64,000 nucleotides of DNA from Doris montereyensis (GCA_037039925.1 JAXRKP010001145.1:88501-152500); one strand, 5' to 3'; positions 1 to 11,384 are shown, counted from the stretch's first letter. The notes: generated by a model not told the origin, from the letters alone. A program made the numbers and translations.

Positions 1-42
1 ATCTAAATTGTTTCATTTATACTTTATGCTTTTCTCCCACAG

Positions 43-232
43 AAACGAGCCTCAATGTTTGAAAACAGCGTCCGCCCATTTTTAGATTATTTCCAGCAGT
101 CAGAGCGCCTCATTTCTGTAGACATATCCAGTCGAAATACGGACGCTATCTCTAGTCGTGTTTGTGAATTGTTAAGTCGACTCAGTCTTTGCCACATGAA
201 GCTTGTCAATACTGTTCTCATCTTTGTCTTTG
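43..232 (+). CDS. Exon 1 (in window) of the adenylate-kinase-like gene
   Basis: The acceptor is a pyrimidine-rich tract ending CCCACAG at 42, and the donor is GTGAGT at 233-238. The exon has 63 codons plus one base (phase 1). The ATG at 55 is an internal methionine, because the frame stays open back to the acceptor. This is the part that resembles an adenylate kinase C-terminus. Confidence 0.6.
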
Positions 233-3200
233 GTGAGTAGTGAGACTAGGAATAAGGAGATAATTCGTTTGATTTAATGCTTGATCAAGTTTATTGTATT
301 TACCAATATTTTATTCATGCATGTGTTCCCTATTAAAGGATGATCTTGGCATTGGGGAAGAACTCTTGAACTTTGCATTGACAGATTTTTAAACTACATG
401 ACAATCCTCAACATGCACAAAGTTGTACACAGGACCATACACATGTTTTAAAATTCACCTTCAATAGTATTAGTAGCCTACTAGATACAAGATACACCCC
501 ATGTAGCATCAGGGGATGACAATATTTATTTGATTTTTACCCCCCTTTTTTTTTAATTCTAAAGAGAGCTCTTTAATTTATTTTATATTTCCATCACTTT
601 GATATTTTGATGGTTTTGAAGAGGGTAAACAATTATAGTGTCAAAATTGCATTGTATTTATTGTACGGTATATTAAAGTATAAAAAATTAACTGATTTTA
701 AATTATGTTTTATGTAATATGTCCAGTTGGGATCACCTACAACGACCCTGGTTGCAACGGAAGCTTGCTTACGTTACAATGCCGCTTTTTTAAATCCCCA
801 ATTTCTGCTCTATTTAATCTATATAAACAATCTTGATTAGAATGGTACAAGATTTTTGCCGTGGGCCCGTACTGTAATTTTAACCCATTGCTGTCTGATG
901 TGCCCATATAGGCTCGATAACTTCATTCCCTGATCACTCTAATGCACCCGATTGAGACTGGGTCGATAGAAGTACTAGTGTGTATTGGAGTTCATTTACA
1001 TTGAAATTTCAATTACTAGATTACTTCTGTGGTTTTCAGGAAGTAGAAAGTACATTTAAACGAAAGAATCCATTCACTCGATCTAAATTGCTTTGCTGGT
1101 TCTCGAACTGTTAATTCTTTAAGACAGATGAAATTTCTTGACCAGTACACCCTTATACTTATACTGTGAAAGGGCGTTTGTTTTTTTCAATTCCTTGTGG
1201 AATGAAGGTGTTTTAGGCAGCCTACAGACCGATGATGTAAATTTGTATAGCGAATCAGACTTTTATGTTGAGTTCAAGAGTGACAGCAGTTGATAGAACT
1301 AGATGAGAAACAAAATTCCTACTCCTAATTCAGAGTCACGATCTTCACCGTAACCATCAACTTGTGAGTGGTCTAACTGAATGAGGTCAATGACAACGTG
1401 GATGCATGTCATATATTAGAGGAAAGAGAAATTATTTCAGTAGTCGAAAGTATTTTTTAAATGAAGTTATTTCAAGTGATGTAAGCACAAGGAATATTTT
1501 AGTCACACCATGATGTTATCTTGTACAAGTTACTTCCCTTGCTCAGACAGATAGACAGATGACCTAATTAAGCTTTGGACAGCTATGGTTTAAGAAAAGT
1601 TATCCCCACTTTTGATACTAAGGCTAGCCTGTATCTACAACAATGTGACCAAGGTCTGGGAAAATTACATGTCTACAACAGTACTGGGATACAATGGGTT
1701 GTTTATCTTGGGTCTGCATTTTTTTTTTAATATTGTCATATTTTTTTGTTTATTTCACAGGGGGGTTTTGATTTTTTATTTGTTTCTTTGGGGGGGGGGG
1801 GGGGTGTTTTCTTCTTATTTTAGCATTGTTACAATACCACTTTGATTATTCTTGTTTTGATCAGATTCTAAAGAAATTGATCCCGAAGAGTTGCTTGACC
1901 ACGACATGGAATACATCAGCCTAGAGGGTGATGGGAGTAAACTCTCCATTGCTAATTTGGTAATTTGATCAAATCTTTCATAAGGTTGCTTCTTCTTTGA
2001 AAGTCAAAACTTATTAAATGAAGTTCATGACTGTGTAACCATAATCTTTTGATTTTATTCTCTAAAGCTCGTAAAAACCGCAAGGCTTCACACATAATTT
2101 CTTCACAGTCTCCCCATATATTTTTGTACTGGGAACCACTCTCACTTCCATTGCAAACTCATGACGATTTGAATTTTAGTCCATCAGTTAAATCATTCCC
2201 GATTTTTACGTTATTTATCTTTTTTTAAATTGCTAATAGATCTAGATCTATAGTCATCTTCTTTGTCATACTACTATCGGGACATCTTCCTCACTGTTCT
2301 TATCATCACTGTCTTTTTCTTTCTTTTCTTCCTCCTTTATGTTTTTTCTTCTGACATCACATTGTGTGATGCCTGAGGTAGTACTTAGATCTAGATTCTA
2401 GATATTTCTCGTTTGTTGTCTGACGAAGGGTTATACCCGAAACGTCATGTGTTTGTTCTGTCTTTATTAGGGGAGTTGTCACTTATTGTCATATTTCGCC
2501 TTTGACTTCACTCCACTGTGGCTCCTTCGTATTATATGAATGCAGAGAATTCCCAAAAATTAGCTTAATTTTGAATGAATTTTTTTTTTTAAGTTTCTGT
2601 CTAGAGCTCCAAAGGCCTATGGGCCAATATACACAGTGCCTCCATTTTTAAAAAGGGATCATTGGTCTTGCATAGGAGGCGCTCCAATTGCAATCTACTG
2701 TCCCAAAATCGCAAGGGGAAATTCTGGAGACAGTGAAGCCAGTGTGTTTGCAGCCTAAATTGGTCTTTTCTCTAAGGCTTCATAAAATTCATGATGATCA
2801 TTTATGTTTATGTCTCTTCCTACCTGTCAGTTGTCTTTCTCGCTCTGTCTCTGTTTTCTCTACTGTCCTCTCTTTCTGTGTACCTATTTGTGTGTTTATA
2901 TAAGGAGGGCGGGCTGGTAGGGCATACTTTTTTCCTTTATATTCTTTTCAATGTCTGTTATCTCCCTATTTCCTCCTCATTTACTCTGAGATCATTGCAT
3001 ATTGTGGTTGGGATGAATTTTGATCTCTCTGTCTTTCTTTTACTCTCTTGCTCTCTCCTTGTTTTTATTCATACCACTACATGGACTGTGATCTGTGTTT
3101 GTCTTCATATCACTACATGGACTGTGATCTGTGTTTGTCTTCATATCACTACATGGACTGTGATCTGTGTTTGTCTTCATACCACTACATGGACTGTGAT

Positions 3201-6200
3201 CTGTGTTTGTCTTCATATCACTACATGGACTGTGATCTGTGTTTGTCTTCATATCACTACATGGACTGTGATCTGTGTTTGTCTTCATATCACTACATGG
3301 ACTGTGATCTGTGTTTTTCATCCACACATGACTTACAAGAAGGCCCTCTTCTTCATAACTTTGTTTTTATGACAGCTGATCAACTCAATTCTTGAGTATT
3401 ACTGTTACTCACTTTTTCTACTGGGATTTTACCACTGGGTCATGTTTTTGATTTTGTCTTGTCTTTCTGTTTGTCTACAGGATAATGCCATCAAATCTTT
3501 TGTCACCAAGTTGAATCATAAGGAGCATAAAACATATGTTGTTGATCTGAGTTCAACCAATATCGATAAGAACACTAGTGCTGAGGTAGGTCTCATTTTT
3601 ATCATTTCCTTACACAAATCGCTAGATCTGCCGATTCAAGCCTCAAATGAAAAGAAAGAGCCAGTGATTGATTACATATCCTTTGTGAAATGCATGTTCT
3701 GGCAAAAACAGTGAACTTCGTCATATTATATCTGCAAAGTATCATGGTTCAATGACTGTGAGCCCATGTTTTATCATAGCCAGTCCAAACCAAAATATCA
3801 TGGTTCAATAACTGTGAGCCCATGTTTTATCATAGCCAGTGCAAACCAAAATATCATGGTTCAATAACTGTGAGCCCATGTACATAAAATCATAGCCAGT
3901 CCAAACCAAAATATCATGGTTCAATAACTGTGAGCCCCTAAAAACTTTATTTTCTGAGAAATTTGATACCAAAATCATTTTTGAAAGATAATTTTAAAGT
4001 TACGAAGTTTTTTATGTTTGAAAATTTGGTAATTTTTTCAAATGAGCCAAAACACCAAATCCTATATCTCGCAAAAACGATCATTCACAAAAGTCATACT
4101 TCTTAAACTTTTTTTTCACACCTCTCCGAACACTACGAGAAGGCTTTTTATTGATGTAAAAAAAAAAACCGGCATAGTTTATCTCTACACACTGAATCAG
4201 TGCCAGACACACGGCCTGAGCTGAGTGGCTTAGTCAGTCCCGCTCACTAGATCTAGTAAGAAGGCTGTGCCGGGTTTGGTTGAGCTAGATCTAGTAAGAA
4301 GGCTGTGCCGGGTTTCGGTTGAGCTAGATCTAGTAAGAAGGATGTGCCGGGTTTCGGTTGAGCTAGATCTAGTAAGAAGGCTGTGCCGGATATCGGTTGA
4401 GCTAGATCTAGTAAGAAGGATGTGCCGGGTTTCGGTTGAGCTAGATCTAGTAAGAAGGCTGTGCCGGATATCGGTTGAGCTAGATCTAGTAAGAAGGCTG
4501 TGCCGGATATCGGTTGAGCTAGATCTAGTAAGAAGGCTGTGCCGGATATCGGTTGAGCTAGATCTAGTAAGAAGGAGGTTCCGGTTGAGCTAGATCGGGA
4601 TTCCGGGTTCCGGTTGAGCTAGATCTAGTAAGAAGGATGTGCCGGATATCGGTTGAGCTAGATTAGTAAGAAGGCTGTGCCGGGTTTCGGTTGAGCTAGA
4701 TCTAGTAAGAAGGCTGTGCCGGGTTTCGGTTGAGCTAGATCTAACGTTAAACAAGGCACTTTCATATTTACTCATTAAGCGGCTAAATTTCAAAGATTGG
4801 GTCAAAAGCATCAAATTTGAAATTTTATCATTTTCATATGATATGACTCTTCTAGAAACCATCTGTAATAGTACAAAACATGAAAACTATTTATAAATGA
4901 GGTTTTTAGCCATCTAAACATGCTGCCCTAGAACAAAAATTTACACATTTTATAAAAAAAATATGATAAATTTGCTCATCTTTGGTCCTAATTTTGAAAA
5001 TGAAAAGGGATGGAATGGCTGTCGTGAATAATATCGATGTAAAGGGAAATTCCTCTCCCTTTGATATATAGTAGAGTTGGTATCGATGCTACAACACCAT
5101 GAGCCCCTGTTCATGAAACTTTCCATACCTAGGACAAAGAGTTTCAGATGACATCAGCTGTTATACAGTTTGACCCGACCTCTAAACTTTCTCGGTCAAG
5201 GTAATGTGACCGCGCATGTGTACTGCATGCATATTGCAGGTCAAATGGTGTCGGTGCATGCGCAGACGTTCCGGATATGTCTGTTGTCTGTAAACAAACT
5301 CCTTGCTTTCGTTTTCATTACTCTGCTTAGTGCAAACATGTTTTATGATTGATTGCGATGTTTTTTTCCAGTTTTGTTCTATATTCTTGGTTGGGTTTTT
5401 TTACGAATTTGTTTACTATGTCTCGACTTTCACGAAAAGCTCGAAACAAAAAAGCTGAAGCCAGGAAAAAGCGTTGGACCGAGGATTCAGGAGATATTCC
5501 CTCTCAGGAAGCAACTGAATCTAATTTGGAAATGGAACCATCCACCAGCTCTGGAACACGTGGTGGCTCCCCACCATGCACCAGGTTTGGGTTTAGAGAA
5601 TCTAGATCTAGCTCTAGTTTTCATCCCCGGATCATTTGGATATCCCCATCAGTGAACTGCTGTTCTATCCTCCTTCACCTGTTCATTGTTCTGAGACCAG
5701 GTTTGAGAAGAAGCTTGCCATGGCCAATGAATCACATGACGAAGATGATGACACCATGGACTCAAACGGTGGGCTCACCAAGACTACTTTGTGAGCTCAG
5801 CATGCTGACATCGTTTGTGTCACTCTTTCAGTGCCCTCTGATTGGTTGCAGATCTAAAGTGGAATGCCGTGTCAACACGTCAAAGTGCAAAGGATTCGCC
5901 GTGTGCCTTGAAGCTTTCTGCCGCAAAATTAATGACGCTAGTAGTTTCTAATGCAAAAAATGTATGAGCTTTCTACTCTAGCGTGGGCTCTAGGGAGCGT
6001 TTAAAAACTGAAATCACCTCAGATAGGTCTTAACTTTGATATCAATAGGAGTGATGGATAGCATTGTAAAGCTTATGTTTTGGCCAATCTGATGTGACCA
6101 ATCAGAACTGACTATCATTCATTGAGCAATCGCGTAATGAGAGGAGTGTCTGGCAAGCTGGGTTTTTCCCGGCTCGCTGCTGGCTTTCACATTTTACCAC

Positions 6201-9200
6201 CCTTGTTTACAACAAGTGTGAGAGCACATTGTATTACACATTCCCAATCACAACACATACAGTTGGAAAGGACTTGAATAGATCTGTTCAATGATGTAAG
6301 CCACATTACGCTACTACGTTGTATAGAGGAGAGGGGGCAAGGTCAATGGGACCGAAAATTAGCAAACTCTGCGACTTGCGCTGTGGTGAATGGAAAAACA
6401 GGGTGGTTTGGACAAGCTAATAATCATGTCAACTCTTCAGACCTCTACTGACCAAGTCAATCACCATCAGACTTGAAAGTAAGATGTAGATTGGCATTTT
6501 TGTCTGGAAAATGCATATTTAGTGGCCAGGGCCATTTTTGTATATTCAGCTTTTGTCTTTGTATAATAGATTGAATGAGACTCAAGAAATATCCAAAGCA
6601 TGAAGAAAGAATCTTATCACTATTCACCTATCTGATAGAAAGTGAAACTGGATATCATCCATATCTAACATAATCCAGGGACAAGACTTTTCTTTTCCGG
6701 CTTTAGCGTGGAAATCCAGCTTTTTAAGGCTAGACAGATTTCCGTGCTATCTGTGTAACCTTTTCGGCTCCTCTGGTTTTTCCCAGTTGTCTGAGTTTTT
6801 CAGCTTAGCAGTAGACCATCAGTTTTTATGTCTGGCATTTGATTTGAAAATTAGGGAACACATAGTAAGACTAGGAGGGATATTGGGGACTGCAGAGTAG
6901 AGAGAGATGGAAATAGGATCAAATGAAATGTCAGTTGAGGAGAGAGTGTTTAAGAAAGCATAATAAAATGTCATGCAAATGATTATTGGCATGAAAGAGG
7001 ATGAGGAGTGTCCGGGTCTGTATGAGTATGAGAAGATATGGGTTTGTGAGTGAGAAGATATGGGTTTTGTGAGTGAGAAGATATGGGTTTGTGAGTGAGA
7101 AGATATGGGTTTGTGAGTAAAGAAATCAAGATAACTGAAAGAAAAGGGTTGATGCAGTGGTTCTGGTCTGATGTTGGGTTCTTTTTATTTAACCGGTACG
7201 TAATTTTTATTTTGCTGGAATCCGATCAGGGAGAGGGGGTGGCACAACTTTTTTAAACCAAGCGATGTGTTACTGTCACAATGTTCACAAAAATAAAAAT
7301 TCTACCAAAACCAGAGATCACCTTAGTTGTGGATGTGGGTAAAATCAATTCAAATCAAATAACAAAAACACCTGGATTTCTGTGGATATATGCACACACA
7401 CAAAAACACCTGGATTTCTGTGGATATATGCACACACACAAAAACACCTGGATTTCTGTGGATATATGCACACACACAAAAACACCTGGATTTCTGTGGA
7501 TATATGCACACACACACACACACTGGCACACCTACATTATTACTTTGGGTAAAATCAAATCAAATCACAAAGAACACCTGGATTTCTGTGGATATATGCA
7601 CACACACACTGGCACACACAGACATTATTACTTTGAAAGTTTTCCAAGATGTATATTGGAAATAATGGTAGGTTTTGTAATTAGTCATCAGCCTTGAGTA
7701 ACAATTCGTTTAGATGGTTGAGGAAGGGGCGACCACTGGAATATTTATCTATGTCCCATTTTTTCAGTTCCTTTTCATGAGATTTAATGTCCATCTTACT
7801 AAATTTGTTTGTTGTCTTCACCACAGGTTTCAAAGTCTTCTGTTGTGTTTGTCAACGAAGCAAGCTCAGACCATCGTTTTAATTTCCCAGGCTGTCAAGG
7901 ATTATTGAAGACAGTGTCATCATTAGAAAATGCTGTATGTGTTTTTCCCTCCGACACTAATTCAAACCTTTGCAAGAAAATTGCTGTCACATTTAACAGA
8001 GAATTTGCTACCCCAAGATCTTAATGATCTGTATCTCATCATTGTTCCACTATCTTTATTTTATTCTTAATCTGTACAAATATCTTACGAATATCTTACT
8101 TCTTTTCGTCTTTCTATCCAAGTGTGTGCTGAAACAAAACTTTTCATTTTGACACATTAAACTCATTGCATGTGTATACTTTAAGCATATTTATATTTAT
8201 ATTATTACTATGCTTGTGTTCAATTTCAATATATTAAGCAGTGAGGACAAATGCGCTTCTAAATTCTCTCCCCAATCGAATTTTAAAAAAGAAGAAGAAA
8301 AGTGAATGCATTGATTAATCTGTACGAATGTGACTCAATGTGAGTATGGAATTACAAATTGTTTTATTACCCCTTGCAACCCCTTGCAAAAGATAAAGTG
8401 ACAGAAATTTATACAAAGTACTTTTTAACTTTGAGATGACAAGAAACTCAGAGCATTTATAACCTGGCTGTCCCAGAAATGGTGACTCAAAGACTTGCAT
8501 TATGTGTATAGTATACTATGGCCACATTTGCTAGGGGCATAGGTTTCACTTTCTGATGCATGCCTAAATTAGTTACTTAAAAACATGTTTTAAAGGAAAA
8601 TTGTGGAGTTTCAAGAAGCTGTGATTTCTGGATTGATATAAGGGGATGTCGTGTAAATAAGAAGATATTCACGCCATCAGAGTCTGGTTTCGATTTGAAC
8701 TGGTTGGCAGCTATACACTTAGGTGCTAACGGGTTCTAGTGCTGTGAGTAATGCCTTCGATGGATGGGTGCTATGTCTAGGCAAGCTGTGAGTAATGCCT
8801 TCGATGGATGGGTGCTATGTCTAGGCAAGCTGTGAGTAACGCCTTCGATAGATGGGTGCTATGTCTAGGCAAGCTGTGAGTAACGCCTTCGATAGATGGG
8901 TGCTATGTCTAGGCAAGCTGTGAGTAATGCTCGATAGATGGGCTGTGAGTAACGCCTTCGATAGATGGGTGCTATGTCTAGGCAAGCTGTGAGTAATGCC
9001 TTCGATAGATGGGTACTATGTCTAGGCAAGCTGTGAGTAATGCCTTGATAGATGGGTGCTATGTCTAGGCAAGCTGTGAGTAACGCCTTCGATAGATGGG
9101 TGCTATGTCTAGGCAAGCTGTGAGTAATGCCTTCGATAGATGGGTGCTATGTCTAGGCTAGCTGTGAGTAATGCCTTCGATAGATGGGTGCTATGTCTAG

Positions 9201-9442
9201 GGTAGCTGTGAGTAATGTCTTCGATAGATGGGTGCTATGTCTAGGCAAGCTATGAGTAATGCCTTCGATAGATGGGTGCTATGTCTAGGCAAGCTGTGAG
9301 TAATGCCTTCGATAGATGGGTGCTATGTCTAGGCAAGCTGTGAGTAATGCCTTCGATAGATGGGTGCTATGTCTAGGCAAATAGTTTCTGTGATTGGTGC
9401 CTTTTTTTCCTTTTTTTAAAGATTCTTCAGCAGCTAGGATGA
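43..9442 (+). CDS. 3' part of an adenylate-kinase-like gene (five exons, 5' end outside window)
   Basis: Exons 43-232, 1865-1959, 3481-3585, 7827-7934 and 9422-9442 join in one open frame of about 172 residues ending at TGA 9440-9442. All junctions have AG/GT borders and matching phases (1, 0, 0, 0). The first exon reads RPFLDYFQQSERLISVDISS followed by a helix-like VCELLSRL. That layout resembles the C-terminal end of adenylate-kinase-type nucleoside monophosphate kinases (AK5/AK8/AK9-like), where a helix ending P-x-x-x-Y/F precedes a beta strand and a last helix. I do not recognise the remaining about 110 residues. The upstream P-loop and lid would lie left of the window, so kinase function is inferred. 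The gene model is well supported by splicing; the family is not. It converges with TYW2. Confidence 0.55.
233..1864 (+). other. Intron; no gene seen
   Basis: AT-rich intron sequence between two in-phase exons. It holds a short T-rich stretch and a run of about 14 G near 1789-1803 but no recognisable coding region. The open frames inside it are short and low-complexity. Confidence 0.5.
1865..1959 (+). CDS. Exon 2 of the adenylate-kinase-like gene
   Basis: The acceptor TTGATCAG ends at 1864 and the donor GTAATT starts at 1960. Two bases complete the split Asp codon, then 31 codons follow. The peptide is acidic (SKEIDPEELLDHDMEYISLE) and leaves phase 0. It is too short for an independent ORF call; the evidence is frame continuity and splice signals. 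Confidence 0.55.
2400..2530 (+). other. Retroelement-like CTGACGA...CGAAACGTC motif
   Basis: Positions 2420-2446 read CTGACGA, then a GGGT/ACCC hairpin, then GAAACGTC. This phrase type is common at the 3' end of repeats such as Penelope-like elements and resembles the core order of a hammerhead ribozyme (CUGANGA, stem II, GAAA). The base pair that would close stem II is A against C, so an active ribozyme is doubtful. The rest of the element was not recognised. Confidence 0.3.
2930..3025 (+). repeat. Copy 1 of a short interspersed repeat (CTGAGATCATTGCAT family)
   Basis: The stretch runs from a CT-rich TATTTCCTCCTC segment into CTGAGATCATTGCAT and then a TTGTGGTTGGGATGAA-like end. Related copies lie at 10214-10345 (+), 24495-24645 (-) and 58215-58310 (+). 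It sits directly upstream of the 36-bp minisatellite. Confidence 0.5.
3069..3323 (+). repeat. Minisatellite, 36-bp unit, about 7 copies
   Basis: The core CACTACATGGACTGTGATC recurs every 36 bp with near-perfect identity. The only regular change is ATAC versus ATAT at the unit start. Because 36 is a multiple of three, all frames on both strands stay open and give repeated peptides. No start context or homology supports coding. It lies in an intron, about 160 bp before the exon at 3481. Confidence 0.9.
3481..3585 (+). CDS. Exon 3 of the adenylate-kinase-like gene
   Basis: The acceptor TTTGTCTACAG ends at 3480 and the donor GTAGGT starts at 3586. It is a phase 0-0 exon of 35 codons with a helix-then-strand pattern (SFVTKLNHKEHKTYVVDLSS). 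Both splice sites are strong. Confidence 0.55.
3739..3940 (+). repeat. Tandem repeat, unit about 57 bp, 3.5 copies
   Basis: TATCATGGTTCAATAACTGT and GAGCCCATGTTTTATCATAG recur four times at about 57-bp spacing with few differences. One copy has ACATAAAATC in place of the usual TTTTATC segment. Intronic. Confidence 0.8.
4249..4742 (+). repeat. Minisatellite, 39-bp unit, about 12-13 copies
   Basis: The unit begins AGATCTAGTAAGAAGG and ends CGGTTGAGCT. It alternates between GGGTTTC and GATATC variants and between CTGTG and ATGTG variants. A disrupted unit lies near 4570-4610. The 39-bp length keeps frames open, which explains the ORFs here; I see no sign that they are genes. Each unit carries the AGATCTAG motif that recurs across the window. 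Confidence 0.9.
4743..5418. other. Intronic sequence; nothing recognised
   Basis: AT-rich DNA followed, near 5100-5340, by a more GC-balanced stretch that leads into the basic ORF at 5419. No repeat unit, splice pair or conserved coding region was recognised. Confidence 0.3.
5419..5800 (+). other. Degenerate basic ORF, possibly mobile-element derived
   Basis: From the ATG at 5419 the frame reads MSRLSRKARNKKAEARKKRW, then an acidic and Ser-rich segment. About 200 bp in, the coding look moves to another frame (FEKKLAMANESHDEDDDTMD), which suggests a one-base indel. Basic N-termini followed by acidic or Ser-rich tails occur in ORFs of mollusc mobile elements. I cannot name a family, and a spurious ORF is possible. 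Confidence 0.25.
5801..7009. other. Intronic sequence; no gene seen
   Basis: No conserved coding sequence was seen. A segment around 6080-6190 (CCAATCTGATGTGACCAATC and following) has the look of an old repeat. It has loose similarity to the CCAATCTGAT repeats at 48650 and 54485, but I could not define its ends. Confidence 0.25.
7010..7118 (+). repeat. Tandem repeat, 22-bp unit, about 5 copies
   Basis: GAGAAGATATGGGTTTGTGA recurs at about 22-bp spacing, with one copy carrying an extra T. Intronic. Confidence 0.8.
7281..7364 (+). repeat. 3' end of a SINE, AAATC-type tail
   Basis: The segment CCAGAGATCACCTTAGTTGT plus the following GGATGTGGGTAAAATCAA is the reverse complement of the distal end of the repeats at 18430-18715 and 48282-48594. 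It ends in a tail related to (AAATC)n. A second tail fragment (GGGTAAAATCAAATCAAATC) lies at 7548-7567. Only the 3' part is present, as expected for a 5'-truncated retroposed copy. Confidence 0.6.
7365..7610 (+). repeat. Minisatellite, 38-bp unit with CA runs
   Basis: CACCTGGATTTCTGTGGATA followed by TATGCACACACA recurs four times at exact 38-bp spacing (7373, 7411, 7449, 7487). A fifth copy follows at about 7577, after a SINE-tail fragment. The CA runs vary in length. The duplication therefore includes SINE-tail sequence. Confidence 0.85.
7827..7934 (+). CDS. Exon 4 of the adenylate-kinase-like gene
   Basis: The acceptor TTCACCACAG ends at 7826 and the donor GTATGT starts at 7935. It is a phase 0-0 exon of 36 codons (SSVVFVNEASSDHRFNF then a helix). 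If the donor were not used, the frame would run 30 codons further to a stop at 8022-8024, so an intron-retaining end is an alternative. Confidence 0.55.
7935..8740 (+). other. Intron, left part; nothing recognised
   Basis: AT-rich DNA between the exon 4 donor and the 44-bp minisatellite. No coding or repeat signal was recognised. Confidence 0.35.
8741..9380 (+). repeat. Minisatellite, 44-bp unit, about 14 copies
   Basis: The unit starts GCTGTGAGTAATGCCTTCGA, continues TAGATGGGTGCTATGTC and ends TAGGCAA. One or two copies are shortened (for example near 8930). Each unit contains GTGAGTAA, a good match to a 5' splice site. The array stops about 40 bp before the acceptor of the last exon. Confidence 0.9.
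9422..9442 (+). CDS. Last coding exon of the adenylate-kinase-like gene
   Basis: After a T-rich tract ending AAAG at 9421, the frame gives ILQQLG and then TGA (9440-9442) in phase with exon 4. A second AG nine bases on (after CTTCAG) keeps the same frame and would drop three residues. The exon is very short, so this call rests on phase and splice signals alone. Confidence 0.4.
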   Translation: MLQQLG

Positions 9443-10213
9443 GCCCTAGCTCAGCAGGTCTTACGGCATTGAGGGAACTTTTTAATTATTTTTTTTTACT
9501 TGATATGATAGTTTTACTAAGGATAAAGATCTCACCCCAAGGTTGTATCAACCTGTGTCACTGTGTTTTTAAATACATTGATGCCAGCAGTACATGGTGC
9601 TCATTTTGTATTAAAATTACTCTGCTTTCATAATGTAATATGCCTGATGAGACTTTGCTGACCAAACTCACACTTTAAACTGTTATAACAAATTTTTTAA
9701 GATACCTGTGTTATTCTCCCACAATCACACGTCATGTTGTTTCTTTAGTCTTTTAGTTTGTATTTTGTAGTGTATTGAAAAGCACTTTATGTCTAAAACT
9801 AATGATTTTCCAACTGCTTAATTTTGTAGAAGCCATGACACTCTTTCTAATCGTTTTATGTGAAGTACAACTAAACCTAAGCTTCTATTTTTGTGACCAG
9901 CTACGGTAAAAAGTAATTTCATTTAACCAATACTTGGTACTGCATTTGGGTAAAGATATCAATGGAATCGTTCATTCACCTTCTGTTTGCACTGCACAAT
10001 ATTATCTTAAATATTTGGGGGATATGATCCTCACATGGTCTTCCTTTTCTAAAACATATTTTTAGTCTGCCTTTTTGAAAGTGAATATATATGTAAGTGT
10101 CAACATTTTCTGTCTTGTTTACAAATTATTTTTAATCATTTTTTAAATGTCATCTCCACTTGTATGAATGTTGTGTCATTTTTAAACAGGCTGGAAACGG
10201 CTGGCAGGGGCTG
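9443..10213 (+). other. Probable 3' UTR and downstream DNA
   Basis: Non-coding AT-rich sequence after the inferred stop. A possible polyadenylation hexamer AATAAA lies at 10334-10339, inside the following repeat. The length of the UTR cannot be judged. Confidence 0.3.
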
Positions 10214-10345
10214 TGGGTAGGTCCTTCTTCTTTCCTATCATTCTTTTACTTCATCTTTCATCTTGCTGCTGCTTCCTGTTAATTCACTCTGAAATCACTG
10301 CATGTGGTGGACAGGGTAAATTTCAATGAAACAAATAAACAGAAA
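10214..10345 (+). repeat. Copy 2 of the CTGAGATCAYTG interspersed repeat
   Basis: It runs from GGGTAGGTCCTTCTTCTTTC through CTGAAATCACTGCATGTG to GTGGACAGGGTAAATTTCAA. It matches the reverse complement of 24495-24645 almost end to end, so these two copies define an element of about 130-150 bp. Confidence 0.6.
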
Positions 10346-11384
10346 CAAAACTATTGTATTTAGTTACAATTCAGTTTTTAGTAAGTTTTGTATGTTTTGA
10401 TGATGTACTGTAAATATGCAAGAGATGTTTTGCAGTTGCAAAATTTAACTTATCAGATCTTTAAATAAATTTAAAATTACATACATTTTTAGAATTACAA
10501 ATGAGAAAAAGTATTTATTTTTTAAAGAAAAAGCAGTATACTTTGGGTTGAAGTGACAGTAAATTAAACATACACTTTTTTATACTGAGGAAAATAAAAT
10601 TGGTTAAGAGCATCACTTGGAAAAAAATAAACCCTCTAACAACCCAAAACAGAAACTTTGACCAAATATATGTAAGACCAAAATAAAGGACTGTTGTGGA
10701 GGCGTTTAGAATTTTTGATTTCCCTTCCTTTGTCTTCTTGTGTCACTGACACGGACTTTTACCCGCTATTGCCATGTTATGTTGCATTTGAAGCTATGGC
10801 CATGATCTCAGTCTAGTCAAGTTGTATATGCTTTGGAATCATTCCATATTAATCAGTTGTTATTTTAGGATTGAACATTCTAGTCACTAAACTTATACAA
10901 TGTATAATTTATAATGTATAAAAGTGAATGTTTTCATGAAGATGAATTTCACATGAGAATTGTAGTGGAATTCATCAAATATTTATCAAATAGGGCATCA
11001 TAACCTTATGACTATGGCATAGAGAGTCGGTGGGGTTTTTTACTTTCCATTTTGCTTTTCTTCTTTTTTTTTGTCCTTCCTCTCATTCATGTTTCACAAA
11101 TAGACATAGTATTACTTCCTATGTATATTAAGCAAATTGTATTTAAGTAACAGTTCACTGATGATTCAAAGGAAATGAAATACCCCTTCCCTTTCCACCC
11201 AAAAGAAAATCAAGAAAAAATACAAGCAATTTAAAACTGAAATGTTATCCAAAAACCTCACACTCTTTACACAAAGTGAGTAAGGTTGTAATAAGAACAT
11301 CCTTTATATAATAAACTGTCCATTAATTAGGATTGTACAAATTCATTTACATGTCTCCTTCTTCCTCTACGTCAGTGAAACCTT
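10346..11384. other. Intergenic; nothing recognised
   Basis: AT-rich DNA without a splice-consistent coding region or a clear repeat. It lies between the convergent genes. Confidence 0.3.

Noticed and set aside
3040..3395. Long ORFs on both strands over the 36-bp repeat
   Set aside because: The unit length is a multiple of three and contains no stop, so open frames are automatic. No homology or start context was seen.
4267..4593. 108-residue ORF with a 13-residue repeat
   Set aside because: Translation of the 39-bp minisatellite only.
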